From positions 1-64,000 of the forward strand of contig NZ_LT906482.1 in the NCBI RefSeq assembly GCF_900187105.1: a stretch of DNA of 64,000 bases, read 5' to 3'. Positions 16,778 to 25,900 of the stretch are shown here, in pieces. The first letter of the stretch is position 1. Each line of letters opens with the position of its first letter. The notes below the pieces were generated by a model. That model was not told where the DNA came from. It ran no database searches and worked only from the letters and a program-made list of their open reading frames with translations. Source of the DNA: Eikenella corrodens (lineage in GTDB: Bacteria > Pseudomonadota > Gammaproteobacteria > Burkholderiales > Neisseriaceae). Made by a program: the position numbers and the translations under genes.

Positions 16778-18306
16778 TGTTCGTCTCCTTCGGTTTCAAC
16801 AGGGGTTTCTTGCAGTTTGTCTTCGTGTTTCCACGGCAGGAGGGAGAGCAGGAAGGCAAACACCAACACCCCGATAGCCGTGCCCCAGCCGTAGATGTTC
16901 ACAAACCAAGCCGGGTAGCCACCATAGCCTTCGGTGAGCAGCGAGCGTGTGTCGGTAAAGAGCATGGTGCCCAGCACCAGTGGGGTGATGAAGCCCACAA
17001 ACAGCAGCCAGGTTTTGCCCACTTTCAGCGAGGAAGTTTTGTTGATATGGCGGGAGAGCACGCCCAGATGGCGGCTCAACACCACGCACAACACATACAG
17101 GAAGCCGGCGGCCACGATGCCGTAGGTGTTCACAAATTTATCCAGCACATCCAACACCGGCAGACCGGTGGTGGTGCCGAACAGCAGCACGGAAGCCGTC
17201 ATCATCGGCACGCCCACCACCAAGGTGGCAGCCACGCGGCTGGTTTTCAGTTTGTCCTGCACCGCTGCAATCACCACTTCCAGCACGGAAATCAACGAAG
17301 TGAGTCCGGCAAACACCAGCGAGCCGAAAAACAGCAGGCCGATCAGCGCGCCGGCCGGCGCCTGGTTGATGATGGTGGGAAACGCGATAAAGGCCAGGCC
17401 GATGCCGCCGGCGGCTACATCGCCCACCTGCTGCCCGTTGGCCGTGGCAATAAAGCCCAGCGCGGCAAACACGCCGATACCGGCCAGCAATTCGAAGCTG
17501 CTGTTGGCAAACGCCACCACCATGCCCGTGCCGGTTAAGTCCGAATCACGCTTCATGTAGGAAGAATAAGTAATCATGATGCCGAAACACACCGAGAGCG
17601 AGAAGAAAATCTGCCCATAGGCCGCCACCCACACTTCCGAGCTGGCCAGCTTACTCCAATCCGGGGTAAACAACACGTCCAAACCCTTGGCCGCACCCGG
17701 CAAAAACAGCGCAATCCCTACCAAGAGCACAAACATCACCACCAACAGCGGCATAAAGAAAGTGGACGCGCGCGCCACGCCTTTTTGCACGCCGAAGGCC
17801 AAAATCAGCAGCGTGGCCAGCCACACCAACACCAGCGGCACGGTTACCTGCGCCACAAACTGCATCTGCGCCGACACGTCCGAAGCCATCTGCAAATAGT
17901 CTTTGAAGAAGAAATCGGCAGGATTCGAGCCCCAGGCTGCATTGAGCGAATAATAGGTGTAGCTGGCCGCCCAGCCCAAAATCACCGCGTAGTAAAGGCC
18001 GATGAGCACGTTCACCAACACATTCCACCAGCCGATGGTTTCAAACCGGCGGTCGAGGCGGCGGAAAGCCAAAGGCGGCGAGCCGCGGTAGCGGTGGCCA
18101 ACCGCATAATCGAGAAACAAAAGCGGGATGCCCGCCGTGAGCAGCGCTACCAAATACGGCAGGATAAACGCCCCGCCGCCGTTTTTATACGCTACATAGG
18201 GAAAACGCCAGATATTGCCCAAACCCACCGCCGAGCCGATGGCGGCAAACATAAACGCCCGCCGGCTGGAGAAGGTTTCGCGCTTGGGATTTTGCGGATT
18301 AGACAC
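16774..18306 (-). CDS. Neurotransmitter:sodium symporter family transporter (MetP-like)
   Basis: This 510-residue polytopic membrane protein is an NSS (SLC6/LeuT) family Na+-coupled amino acid importer. The N-terminus [36 protein letters not shown] is the TM1 unwound region that binds Na+ and substrate. TM6-8 sequences such as [23 protein letters not shown] also fit. The start is taken as GTG at 18306 ([15 protein letters not shown]) because AAGAGG lies nine bases upstream; an ATG 14 codons earlier has no site. The overlapping MetS-like gene argues for methionine/alanine transport. A cluster of hydrophobic segments fits 11-12 helices. Confidence 0.9.
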   Translation of the reverse strand: MSNPQNPKRETFSSRRAFMFAAIGSAVGLGNIWRFPYVAYKNGGGAFILPYLVALLTAGIPLLFLDYAVGHRYRGSPPLAFRRLDRRFETIGWWNVLVNVLIGLYYAVILGWAASYTYYSLNAAWGSNPADFFFKDYLQMASDVSAQMQFVAQVTVPLVLVWLATLLILAFGVQKGVARASTFFMPLLVVMFVLLVGIALFLPGAAKGLDVLFTPDWSKLASSEVWVAAYGQIFFSLSVCFGIMITYSSYMKRDSDLTGTGMVVAFANSSFELLAGIGVFAALGFIATANGQQVGDVAAGGIGLAFIAFPTIINQAPAGALIGLLFFGSLVFAGLTSLISVLEVVIAAVQDKLKTSRVAATLVVGVPMMTASVLLFGTTTGLPVLDVLDKFVNTYGIVAAGFLYVLCVVLSRHLGVLSRHINKTSSLKVGKTWLLFVGFITPLVLGTMLFTDTRSLLTEGYGGYPAWFVNIYGWGTAIGVLVFAFLLSLLPWKHEDKLQETPVETEGDEQ

Positions 18307-18612
18307 GTTCGAATACCTCTTAAAATGTGAATGGCGGCCATTTGCCAAAGCTCAGCGGCCGCCGCAACTTACATCAACAACGATTTTGCAAGCAATCGTA
18401 AAGAATCGCCCCCGTTCGGTCAAGTACCATATCGCCAAATATCGGCAATTTTATTTATCAAAAACAGAAACACAAGCAATAAAACACCACACATACGCTA
18501 TAAAACAAGGCTACCTGAAAACCAAATGCCACGCATTGGCAGGAATATGGCTTTAATTGGCCAAGTAGGTTTTTACTTTGCAGAAACGCGCCACATTCAT
18601 TTTCAGGTAGCC
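18307..18612. other. Intergenic region between the NSS and DMT genes
   Basis: It holds the leader of the NSS gene (minus) and eikDUS copies at 18508-18520 and 18601-18613, the latter touching the DMT stop codon. The middle is AT-richer and probably holds the NSS promoter. No gene or recognised riboswitch is seen. Confidence 0.5.
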
Positions 18613-19494
18613 TCAAGCCGTGTTTTTCTTCAGCGAACCCAAATAAATCGCCGCCAAAGTCAGCGCCGCACCGATCCACTGCCAACCATTAATCGGCTTA
18701 CTCAGCAGAAAATAATCAATCAGCAGCGCCGCCACCGGCTCGGAAAGCAACAGCAGCCCGGTAAGTGAGAGCGACAGCAGCGGAATCGCATAAGCAATCA
18801 AACCCCAGGCAAAGCACTGCATCACCACACCATACACCAGCACCAGCCCCACATCGCGCCAGCTGGCCGGATACAGCGCCCCACTGTCGAGCAATAGCGC
18901 CGGCACCACCAATGCCAGCGCCCCGCCCGCGCTGAGCACCATCATCATCGGAAACAGCGCCACCCGCTCTGCCTCATGCGTTTTGCACACAAACACCATC
19001 GATAGCGCCAGCATCGCCCCCGAAGCCGTACCGCTTACAAACCCCCACACCGCCCGGCCGTTGTGCCCGAACTCCGGGCTGCCGATAAGCGCTACTCCGG
19101 CTACTGCCAGCAGCAGGCTTGCCAGCTGCAACTTACCCAAGCGTTCACCGTAAAAAATCACGCCGATGGCCGATAAGAAAAAAATCTGCAAGCTGTTGAG
19201 CAGCGTGGAAATACCCGGCCCCACCGCATGGATGCTCTCGTGCCACAGCGCCAAATCGACAGCCAGGAACACCCCCGCCAACGCAGCAAAGCGCAACGCC
19301 CGGCGGCTCTGCGGCAACTTCTGCCCAAAATGGCGCATCAGCAGCCAAAACACCACTGCCGCCACCGCCAGCCGCCAAAATGCCACCGCATACGAGCCCA
19401 CCTGCACAAATTTCACAATCAGGCTACCCAGCCCAAACACCACGCAGCCCAACACCAACAGCGGCGCAGCATAAGAAATAGTTTGTTGTTTCAT
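18613..19494 (-). CDS. DMT superfamily (EamA) permease
   Basis: This 293-residue protein has ten predicted hydrophobic segments in two EamA repeats. The first runs from LLVLGCVVFGLGSLIVKFVQVGSYAVAFWRLAVAAVVFWLL. The second ends with SLSLTGLLLLSEPVAALLIDYFLLSKPINGWQWIGAALTLAAIYLGS, the typical EamA signature. Such exporters handle amino acids or metabolites, but the substrate cannot be told. It is a single-gene unit with a DUS-pair hairpin upstream and a DUS at its stop. Confidence 0.85.
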   Translation of the reverse strand: MKQQTISYAAPLLVLGCVVFGLGSLIVKFVQVGSYAVAFWRLAVAAVVFWLLMRHFGQKLPQSRRALRFAALAGVFLAVDLALWHESIHAVGPGISTLLNSLQIFFLSAIGVIFYGERLGKLQLASLLLAVAGVALIGSPEFGHNGRAVWGFVSGTASGAMLALSMVFVCKTHEAERVALFPMMMVLSAGGALALVVPALLLDSGALYPASWRDVGLVLVYGVVMQCFAWGLIAYAIPLLSLSLTGLLLLSEPVAALLIDYFLLSKPINGWQWIGAALTLAAIYLGSLKKNTA

Positions 19495-19513
19495 CTAATT
19501 TTTCCAAAGATAA

Positions 19514-19552
19514 AGGCTACCTGAAAACTTAGCTTCGGTTTTCAGGTAGCCT
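19514..19552 (-). terminator. DUS-pair terminator of kdsD
   Basis: AGGCTACCTGAAA (19514-19526) and complement (19540-19552) form a stem with A and T flanks, just after the kdsD stop on the minus strand. Confidence 0.65.
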
Positions 19553-19574
19553 TTACGGCAACCACCCGGCGCGC

Positions 19575-20549
19575 CTACACAATCCGCGCTTTGAGCAAAT
19601 CGTGCATATTCAGCGCGCCCAACAGCCTGCCCGCTTCATCGCACACCGGCAAGCCGTTCACGCGGTTTTGCTGCATGGTTTTCAGCGCCTCGGTAGCCAG
19701 GCGGTTTGGCGTGATGGTTTTCGGATGCGCCCCCATCACAGCTTGGGCGGTGAGGCCGGAGAGATCGCGCTGCTGCTGGAACAGACGGCGCAAATCGCCG
19801 TCGGTAAAAATGCCTTTCAGGTAGCCTGCCTCATCGGCCACGGCCACCATGCCCAAGCCTTTTTCGCTCATGCACACAATCAGGTCGGCAAAAGGCGTAT
19901 CCAGACGCACCACGGGCAATTCATCGCCTGAGTGCATCACATCTGCCACTTGCAGCAGCAGGCGTTTGCCCAGGCTGCCGGCAGGATGGCTGAGGGCGAA
20001 ATCGTCAGGCGTAAAGGCACGGGCACGCAACAGCGCCACGGCCAGAGCGTCGCCCAAAGCCAATGCAGCGGTGGTGCTGCTGGTGGGCGCGAGGCCGAGC
20101 GGGCAGGCTTCCTGCGGCACGGCCACGGTGAGGTGGATGTCGGCATGGCGCGCCAACGTGGATTCGGGGCGACCGGTCATACCGATCAGCGTGATGTTTT
20201 TACGCTTGAGCGCCGGCAGGATCACGGCGATTTCGTCGCTCTCGCCGGAGTTGGAAATGGCCAGCACCACGTCGCCGTCCACAATCATGCCCAAATCGCC
20301 GTGCGCGGCTTCGGCCGGATGCACAAAAAAGGCGGGCGTGCCGGTGGAGGCCAGTGTGGCGGCAATTTTGCGCCCGATGTGCCCGCTCTTGCCGATACCG
20401 CTCACCACCACGCGGCCTTCGCAGGCCAGCACGGCTTCGCAGGCGCGGGAAAAACTGCCGTCCAACGAGTCGGACAGGGCGCGCAACGCATCGGCTTCTA
20501 TCGCCAGCACTTCGCGGGCGTGGGCGAGATATTGTTGTTCACTCATCAT
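19575..20549 (-). CDS. kdsD: Arabinose-5-phosphate isomerase (KdsD/KpsF family)
   Basis: The enzyme converts ribulose-5-phosphate to arabinose-5-phosphate, the first step toward KDO for lipooligosaccharide. The 324-residue protein has an N-terminal SIS domain (GRVVVSGIGKSGHIGRKIAATLASTGTPAFFVHPAEAAHGDLGM and ISNSGESDEI) and two C-terminal CBS domains (DVMHSGDELPVV...GIFTDGDLRRLF and VMGAHPKTITPNRLATEALKTM). The start has two consecutive ATG codons (20549 or 20546) after a purine-rich site. It is divergent from tal, sharing an 82-bp promoter region. Both act on pentose phosphate pools. Confidence 0.93.
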   Translation of the reverse strand: MMSEQQYLAHAREVLAIEADALRALSDSLDGSFSRACEAVLACEGRVVVSGIGKSGHIGRKIAATLASTGTPAFFVHPAEAAHGDLGMIVDGDVVLAISNSGESDEIAVILPALKRKNITLIGMTGRPESTLARHADIHLTVAVPQEACPLGLAPTSSTTAALALGDALAVALLRARAFTPDDFALSHPAGSLGKRLLLQVADVMHSGDELPVVRLDTPFADLIVCMSEKGLGMVAVADEAGYLKGIFTDGDLRRLFQQQRDLSGLTAQAVMGAHPKTITPNRLATEALKTMQQNRVNGLPVCDEAGRLLGALNMHDLLKARIV

Positions 20550-20631
20550 TCTTCTTTCTTCATTCCGGCTTGCGGCGGCCGCCGGAATCAGGTAATTTCC
20601 AAAATTTACACATTCAGCAGAGGCTCAAGAT

Positions 20632-21657
20632 ATGGCTATTTTGCAGGAAGTCAAACAGCTCGGCCAGCAAATTTGGCTCGACAACCTTTCCCGTTCGCTC
20701 GTGCGCTCCGGCACGCTGGCTAAGTTGCAGCAAAGCGGCGTGAGCGGGGTTACCTCCAATCCGGCCATCTTCCGCCAAGCGCTGGCCGGCGATGCATTAT
20801 ACACAGCCGAAATCGCCCAATTAAAGCAGCAGCCGCTTTCTGCCAAAGCGCGCTACGAAACCTTGGCCGTGGCCGACGTGCAGGCCGCCTGCGATGTGTT
20901 TGCCGCGCAGTTTGCCGCAGAAGGTAACAGCGGGCTGGTGAGCCTCGAATGCGACCCCGCACTCTCGCACGACACCGAAGGCACCATTGCCGAAGCGCGC
21001 CGCCTGTGGAATTTGATCGGCCGCCCCAATGCCATGATTAAAATCCCCGCCACCGATGCCGGCCTCGCCGCCCTGCCCGTCTTGGTAGCCGACGGCATCA
21101 ACATCAACCTCACCCTGCTGTTCTCCCGCGCCCAAACCGTACGCGCCTACCAAGCCTATCAACAAGGCTTGGCGCAACGCACAGGCCAGGTCGCGCCGCA
21201 GCTGGTGGCCAGCTTTTTCATCTCCCGTATCGACACCGCGCTCGATCCTCAGCTGCCGCCGCACCTGCAAGGCAAAACCGCGCTGGCCCTGGCGCAGGCT
21301 GCCTATCGGGATTGGCAGCAATTCTTCGGCCAGCCAAGCGATGCCGTGCCCACCGCCCGCCTGCTCTGGGCCAGCACCGGCGTGAAAAACCCCGCCTACC
21401 CCGACACCCTGTATGTGGACAACCTAATCGCCCCACATACCGTCAACACCCTGCCCGATGCCGTGCTGCAAGCCTTTACCGACCACGGCCGCGCCGCCGA
21501 TGCCCTTTCCCGCTCCGCTGCGCCCGCGCAGCCGATTCTGGACGAAGTCGCCGCCCTCGGCATCGACCTCGACGCCTTGGCTGCCAAACTCCAGCAAGAC
21601 GGGCTCGCCCAGTTTGAGCAGGCCTTTGCCCAAATGCTCGCCCCGCTGGCCGATTAG
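20632..21657 (+). CDS. tal: Transaldolase
   Basis: Transaldolase transfers a dihydroxyacetone unit between sugar phosphates in the non-oxidative pentose phosphate pathway, complementing transketolase. The 341-residue protein begins [28 protein letters not shown] and carries [11 protein letters not shown]. It has the Schiff-base lysine region [16 protein letters not shown] and the NINLTLLFS strand. It resembles the longer transaldolase subtype of actinobacteria and Neisseria rather than E. coli TalB. GAGGCT lies upstream of the ATG. A DUS-pair terminator follows. Confidence 0.94.
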   Translation: MAILQEVKQLGQQIWLDNLSRSLVRSGTLAKLQQSGVSGVTSNPAIFRQALAGDALYTAEIAQLKQQPLSAKARYETLAVADVQAACDVFAAQFAAEGNSGLVSLECDPALSHDTEGTIAEARRLWNLIGRPNAMIKIPATDAGLAALPVLVADGININLTLLFSRAQTVRAYQAYQQGLAQRTGQVAPQLVASFFISRIDTALDPQLPPHLQGKTALALAQAAYRDWQQFFGQPSDAVPTARLLWASTGVKNPAYPDTLYVDNLIAPHTVNTLPDAVLQAFTDHGRAADALSRSAAPAQPILDEVAALGIDLDALAAKLQQDGLAQFEQAFAQMLAPLAD

Positions 21658-21662
21658 GCGAA

Positions 21663-21701
21663 AGGCTACCTGAAACCGCCACTCCATTTTTCAGGTAGCC
21701 T
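21663..21701 (+). terminator. DUS-pair terminator of tal
   Basis: AGGCTACCTGAAA (21663-21675) and complement (21689-21701), five bases after the tal stop, with a T run inside the right arm. Confidence 0.65.
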
Positions 21702-21728
21702 TCATCCAATCATCAATACAACACACAC

Positions 21729-22706
21729 ATGAACAACCCCATCGAAATCTACCAAAGCGCAGACGGGCAAACCCAAGTTGAAGTCCGCTTCGACACCGAC
21801 ACCGTATGGCTGTCGCAATCACAGATGGTTACCCTGTTCGGGCGTAACCAATCCGTCATTTCCCGCCACATAAACAACGCAATAGCCGAAGGAGAAATCA
21901 ACGAAAAAAGCAATATGCAAAAAATGCATATTGCTTCCGCCGACCGTCCCGTTACCTTCTACGACCTGGAAACCATCATTTCCGTAGGCTACCGCATCAA
22001 ATCAGCGCAAGGCATTGCCTTCCGCCGCTGGGCCACCGCCCGCCTGAAAGACTACCTGCTCAAAGGCTACGCGCTCAACCAACAACGCCTGCAGCAAAAC
22101 GCCGACGAGCTTGCACATGCTTTGCAACTGATTCAAACCACCGCCGCCTCGCACGCCCTCACACTGGAAGCCGGCCGCGGCTTGGTCGATATCGTCAGCC
22201 GCTACACCCACACCTTCCTCTGGCTGCAGCAATATGATGAAGGCCTGCTACAAGAGCCGGCGGGTGAAAACGGCGGCAGCCTGCCCACGCCTGAAGCCGC
22301 ACGCCGCGCCCTGAGCCAACTTAAAGCCGAACTCATCGCCCGCGGCGAAGCCAGCGATCTGTTTGCCTGCGAACGCGAAGACGGCTTGGCCGCCATTCTC
22401 GGCAACCTCGCACAAAGCGTATTCGGCGCGCCCGCCTACCCCAGCATCGAAAGCAAAGCCGCCCATCTGCTCTACTTTATCGTGAAAAACCATCCCTTTG
22501 CCGATGGCAATAAGCGCAGCGGCGCCTTCCTGTTTGTTGATTTCCTACACCAAAACCGCCGCCTGTTCCGCGCAGACGGTCGCGCCGTCATCAACGATAC
22601 CGGCCTGGCCGCGCTCACCCTATTGGTGGCCGAATCCGCGCCCGCGCAAAAAGACACCCTTATCCGACTTATCATGCACATGTTGCAACACCAACCCAAC
22701 CTGTAA
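21729..22706 (+). CDS. RhuM-type N-terminal domain fused to a Fic/Doc domain
   Basis: This 325-residue cytoplasmic protein has two parts. Residues 1-115 match the RhuM family (VEVRFDTDTVWLSQSQMVTLFGRNQSVISRHI, then FYDLETIISVGYRIKSAQGIAFRRWATARLKDYLLKGYALN), a phage-type DNA-binding-like domain. Residues about 205-320 form a Fic domain with motif HPFADGNKRSG (255-265), in which His, Asp/Gly-Asn and Arg needed for nucleotide transfer are present. Fic domains modify proteins with AMP or phosphate. No inhibitory (S/T)xxxE(G/N) helix was clearly recognised, and no antitoxin gene is adjacent. A 12-bp inverted repeat lies within the coding region. Function is inferred from domains. Confidence 0.85.
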   Translation: MNNPIEIYQSADGQTQVEVRFDTDTVWLSQSQMVTLFGRNQSVISRHINNAIAEGEINEKSNMQKMHIASADRPVTFYDLETIISVGYRIKSAQGIAFRRWATARLKDYLLKGYALNQQRLQQNADELAHALQLIQTTAASHALTLEAGRGLVDIVSRYTHTFLWLQQYDEGLLQEPAGENGGSLPTPEAARRALSQLKAELIARGEASDLFACEREDGLAAILGNLAQSVFGAPAYPSIESKAAHLLYFIVKNHPFADGNKRSGAFLFVDFLHQNRRLFRADGRAVINDTGLAALTLLVAESAPAQKDTLIRLIMHMLQHQPNL

Positions 22707-22722
22707 CCTTACCATCATCATT

Positions 22723-23814
22723 ATGAACAGCCATCTCCTCCCCGACCCCCGCCCCTATCCCGCCGATCCGGTAAAAAACGAACTGCTGCTGCACGCCGAA
22801 GCCGTGGCCGCCAACCGCTCCCGCGCCCAAAGCAAACTCTCCGGCGACACCCTGCACAGCCTGATTTTCCAAATGCTGCAATCACGCCACCTCACCTCCC
22901 TCTCCGTGGCGCTGAGCATGGCGCCGAGCGATGCCGTCTACCGCGCCCTGTGGCAGGCCATGGAGCAAACCCTGCGCCCCGCCGCTGCCGAAGAAACCGG
23001 TTGGCTCGCCCTGTCCGTGGTGCTCGTTGCCGGTTGCAACCAGGCCGTAGCCCTGCCCGCCGCCCTCGATGCCGCCGCACTTAATGCCAAACTGGCCGAA
23101 TTCGAGCCCACCCGCCATCTGGCGCAAACCGTGTGGCTACCCGCGCTGCTCACCGCCGAGCAAATCAGCCGCATCAAGCTGGAGCAATGGTTTGCCGCCA
23201 AACAAAGCCATGCCGCCGCCGAACAGTTCGCCGCCGAGCAAACCGGCGCTGCAGAAATCGCCATCCCCGCCGGGCAGAGCGTGCACGTGGTGTACGCCTT
23301 GGGCTACAACGCGCCCGAAGCCCCCGGCAAACTCGGCCAGGCCGCCCTGCCCCTGATGCAGTATTGGCAGGAACGCTTCGCCCTACCCGGCCTCACCCTG
23401 TTTGCCAACCCGCTCGACCCCGCCGCCCCGCTCGAGGCCATCCGCAACGGCAGCCACACCCGCCAGCGCATGGCGCTGGATGTATTCGCTGCCAACGCCA
23501 TCCGCGCCGTGCGCCTGCAAAGCCCGCGCGTCGGCGTAGCCGTGGCCGCCCAAGAAGGCGGGCAAATTGTGTTCAGCTTCAGTGCCACCGACAACAGCTA
23601 CGGCCTGGTGCCGCAAACCTTCCGATGGCAGCTCTCCCCTACCGACTCCGTGGACACCGTGGTGCAAAACTTCCTCGACCTGATGGCCGAATGCCAAGTG
23701 GAACACATCCGCCTGCTGCGCGACATCCTGCCCGAAAACGCCGCCATGCCCGACTACCCCCAAGCGCTGGAGTTAAACGGCTTCAACCCGTTGTTTAGCG
23801 AAGCGCCGCAGTAA
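22723..23814 (+). CDS. Conserved hypothetical protein
   Basis: This 363-residue soluble protein, rich in Ala, Gln and Leu, has no signal peptide and no motif that I recognise. The ATG at 22723 (MNSHLLPDPRPYPADPVKNELLLHAEAVAANRSRAQSKLSG) is chosen, although the frame stays open far upstream inside the Fic gene; the upstream part is out-of-frame translation of that gene. It starts 16 bp after the Fic stop, so co-transcription is likely. Codon use matches neighbours, unlike a recent import. No function is assigned. Confidence 0.75.
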   Translation: MNSHLLPDPRPYPADPVKNELLLHAEAVAANRSRAQSKLSGDTLHSLIFQMLQSRHLTSLSVALSMAPSDAVYRALWQAMEQTLRPAAAEETGWLALSVVLVAGCNQAVALPAALDAAALNAKLAEFEPTRHLAQTVWLPALLTAEQISRIKLEQWFAAKQSHAAAEQFAAEQTGAAEIAIPAGQSVHVVYALGYNAPEAPGKLGQAALPLMQYWQERFALPGLTLFANPLDPAAPLEAIRNGSHTRQRMALDVFAANAIRAVRLQSPRVGVAVAAQEGGQIVFSFSATDNSYGLVPQTFRWQLSPTDSVDTVVQNFLDLMAECQVEHIRLLRDILPENAAMPDYPQALELNGFNPLFSEAPQ

Positions 23815-23825
23815 GCCCATCCGTT

Positions 23826-23864
23826 TTTCAGGTAGCCTCTATTCCCAATAAAGGCTACCTGAAA
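23826..23864 (+). terminator. Inverted eikDUS pair
   Basis: TTTCAGGTAGCCT (23826-23838) and AGGCTACCTGAAA (23852-23864), 12 bp after the stop of the hypothetical gene. Confidence 0.6.
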
Positions 23865-24031
23865 AACTATAGCGAATAAGCCGAACTTCCACTGCATCGT
23901 AGGTCTGCCATCTTGCAGCAAAAGCGTGTTCATCCGCCATCCACGCTATCTGCCGCCCCGCTGTTCAACAGGCTACCTGAAAATGCTAAAATCGCGCTTT
24001 GTCATCCCAACCAGATAAATAAGGAAACAAT

Positions 24032-24760
24032 ATGGCCGGCCACAGCAAATGGGCGAATATCCAACATAAAAAAGCCCGCGTTGATGCCCAACGCGGCAAA
24101 ATCTTCACCAAACTGATCAAAGAAATCACCGTAGCCGCCCGCCTCGGCGGCGGCGACCCCGCTTCCAACCCCCGCCTGCGCCTGGCCATGGACAAAGCCT
24201 GGGATGCCAACATGCCCAAAGACAACGTTCAGCGCGCCATCGACAAAGGCACCGGCAACCTCGAAGGCGTGGAATACATCGAACTGCGCTACGAAGGCTA
24301 CGGCATCGGCGGCGCCGCCCTGATGGTGGACTGCCTCACCGACAACAAAACCCGCACCGTGGCCGACGTGCGCCATGCCTTCAGCAAACACGGCGGCAAC
24401 CTCGGCACCGACGGCTGCGTGGCTTTCAACTTCAAACACCAAGGCTACCTCCTGTTCGGCCCCGACACCGAAGAAGACGCCCTGATGGAAGCCGCCCTCG
24501 AGGCCGGCGCTGAAGATGTCGTTGCCCACGACGACGGCTCGTTTGAAGTCATCACCGCCCCCAACGACTGGGCCGGCATCAAAGCCGCACTCGAAACCGC
24601 CGGCTTCAAAGCCGAAGACGGCGACGTAACCATGCGTGCCCAAAACGAAGCCGTACTCACCGGCGAAGATGCCGCCAAAATGCAGCGCCTGATCGACGCC
24701 CTGGAAGCGCTGGACGACGTGCAAGATGTATACACCTCCGCCGTGCTGGAGCTGGAGTAA
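24032..24760 (+). CDS. YebC/PmpR family protein
   Basis: This 242-residue cytoplasmic protein has the invariant opening [32 protein letters not shown]. It continues with [35 protein letters not shown] and [23 protein letters not shown]. YebC proteins have been described as DNA-binding regulators, and more recently as factors helping ribosomes on difficult motifs; the sequence cannot choose between these. AAGGAA lies seven bases before the ATG. It is a single-gene unit with a DUS-pair terminator. Confidence 0.95.
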   Translation: MAGHSKWANIQHKKARVDAQRGKIFTKLIKEITVAARLGGGDPASNPRLRLAMDKAWDANMPKDNVQRAIDKGTGNLEGVEYIELRYEGYGIGGAALMVDCLTDNKTRTVADVRHAFSKHGGNLGTDGCVAFNFKHQGYLLFGPDTEEDALMEAALEAGAEDVVAHDDGSFEVITAPNDWAGIKAALETAGFKAEDGDVTMRAQNEAVLTGEDAAKMQRLIDALEALDDVQDVYTSAVLELE

Positions 24761-24768
24761 ACAGGCAA

Positions 24769-24809
24769 AGGCTACCTGAAAGCTGGGAATCATTGCTTTC
24801 AGGTAGCCT
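24769..24809 (+). terminator. DUS-pair terminator of the yebC-family gene
   Basis: AGGCTACCTGAAA (24769-24781) and complement (24797-24809); flanking AAAGC/GCTTT extend the stem. Confidence 0.65.
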
Positions 24810-24857
24810 CATCCCATGCATTATCGGTTTTCAGGTAGTCTCTCAAGCACACAGTTT

Positions 24858-24935
24858 GGGCATGAATGCCCGACACTGCCACACCAAACAACTGCCCGAA
24901 ACGATGTTTCGGCGCATTCGAAGCAGAGTTTCTGC
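24858..24935 (+). other. Three consecutive small hairpins upstream of the DKNYY gene
   Basis: GGGCATgaATGCCC (24858-24871), CGAAACgatGTTTCG (24897-24911) and GCAGAgttTCTGC (24923-24935) are three perfect short inverted repeats within 78 bp, ending 43 bp before the next ATG. They could form a structured leader RNA or be a decayed repeat. No known RNA family was recognised. Confidence 0.4.
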
Positions 24936-24978
24936 GGAGCGAGCCAATGTTCTCCTACACTGATTCAAGCAAACACCC

Positions 24979-25776
24979 ATGACCTGGCTTCCCCTCTCCC
25001 AACTCAACGAAACCGAACACAGCTGGCGCATCCAAGGCGACACCGTCCAATTCGGCGGCACCGGTACCTACCGCAAACTGCGCGGCTGTGACCCCGCCAC
25101 CTTCGAAGTATTCGCCGAACCGGGCTGCCTGATTGCCCGCGACCGCAACCACGTCTACCACGGCGCAGATCTGCTTTCCGCCGTGCAGCGCGATAGCTTC
25201 ACCCATCTCGGCGAGGGCTACTGGCGTGACGCCGATGCCATATATTGCGAATACGAAACCGCCCTGCGCCCGCTCAAAGGCAGCGATACCGCCACCTTCC
25301 GCCATCTCGGCGAAGGCTACGCCGCCGACCGCACGCAAGCCTACTACGGCGGCAGCAAAATCCAATCCGCCAATCCCCTGGCACTCCGCCTGCTTCACGG
25401 CCTCTACGCCGCCGACGGCGACACCGTCTTCTTCGACGGCAAACCCCTGAAAGGCAGCGACCCGCAAACCTGGCGCGAAGCAGCGGGCGAGGCTGGCAAA
25501 CACAGCTTTTCTCACGACGCCAAACACGTCTATTACTGCGAACGCAAACTCCCCCGCGCCGATGCCGCCACTTGGCAACACCTGCACGACACTTTTTCTA
25601 AAGACAGCAAACACGTCTACAAAACCAACCGCATCCTGACCGATGCAAACCCCGCCGAATGGGACACCGCCAAAGCCGCCACCCACGCCGCCGAAGAAGC
25701 CGCCCGCCGCGCCGAAAACTCCGACAAAATGAGCGAACTGCTGAAAAACCTTTGGCAAAACGGACAAACCGAATAA
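24979..25776 (+). CDS. DKNYY family repeat protein
   Basis: This 265-residue protein has no signal peptide. It consists of repeated units around (D/H)(R/K)xxxYYxxxxL: [61 protein letters not shown] and DSKHVYKTNRIL, separated by DPATFxxLGEGY-like linkers. This is the DKNYY architecture, often seen in Fusobacteria and Neisseriaceae proteins of unknown role. The C-terminus is an Ala/Glu-rich helix. It stands alone between yebC and the aldehyde dehydrogenase gene. Confidence 0.8.
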   Translation: MTWLPLSQLNETEHSWRIQGDTVQFGGTGTYRKLRGCDPATFEVFAEPGCLIARDRNHVYHGADLLSAVQRDSFTHLGEGYWRDADAIYCEYETALRPLKGSDTATFRHLGEGYAADRTQAYYGGSKIQSANPLALRLLHGLYAADGDTVFFDGKPLKGSDPQTWREAAGEAGKHSFSHDAKHVYYCERKLPRADAATWQHLHDTFSKDSKHVYKTNRILTDANPAEWDTAKAATHAAEEAARRAENSDKMSELLKNLWQNGQTE

Positions 25777-25780
25777 GCCA

Positions 25781-25886
25781 AAGGCTACCTGAAAACGAAC
25801 AAAGCACTTTCCCACCAAGCTAAAATACAGCCGCAAACCAGCATCCTGTCCAACCGCCCACCTACCCATATTTTCAGGTAGCCTCT
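25781..25886 (+). terminator. Widely spaced eikDUS pair
   Basis: An AGGCTACCTGAAA copy at about 25782 and a complement at about 25873 flank the 124-bp gap between the DKNYY gene and the dehydrogenase gene. Their long spacing makes terminator function less certain. Confidence 0.35.
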
Positions 25887-25900
25887 AAAGAGCCCTTCCC

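Noticed and set aside
22498-22722. Upstream extension of the hypothetical gene at 22723
   Set aside because: It is an out-of-frame reading of the Fic-domain gene, so the ATG at 22723 is taken as the start.
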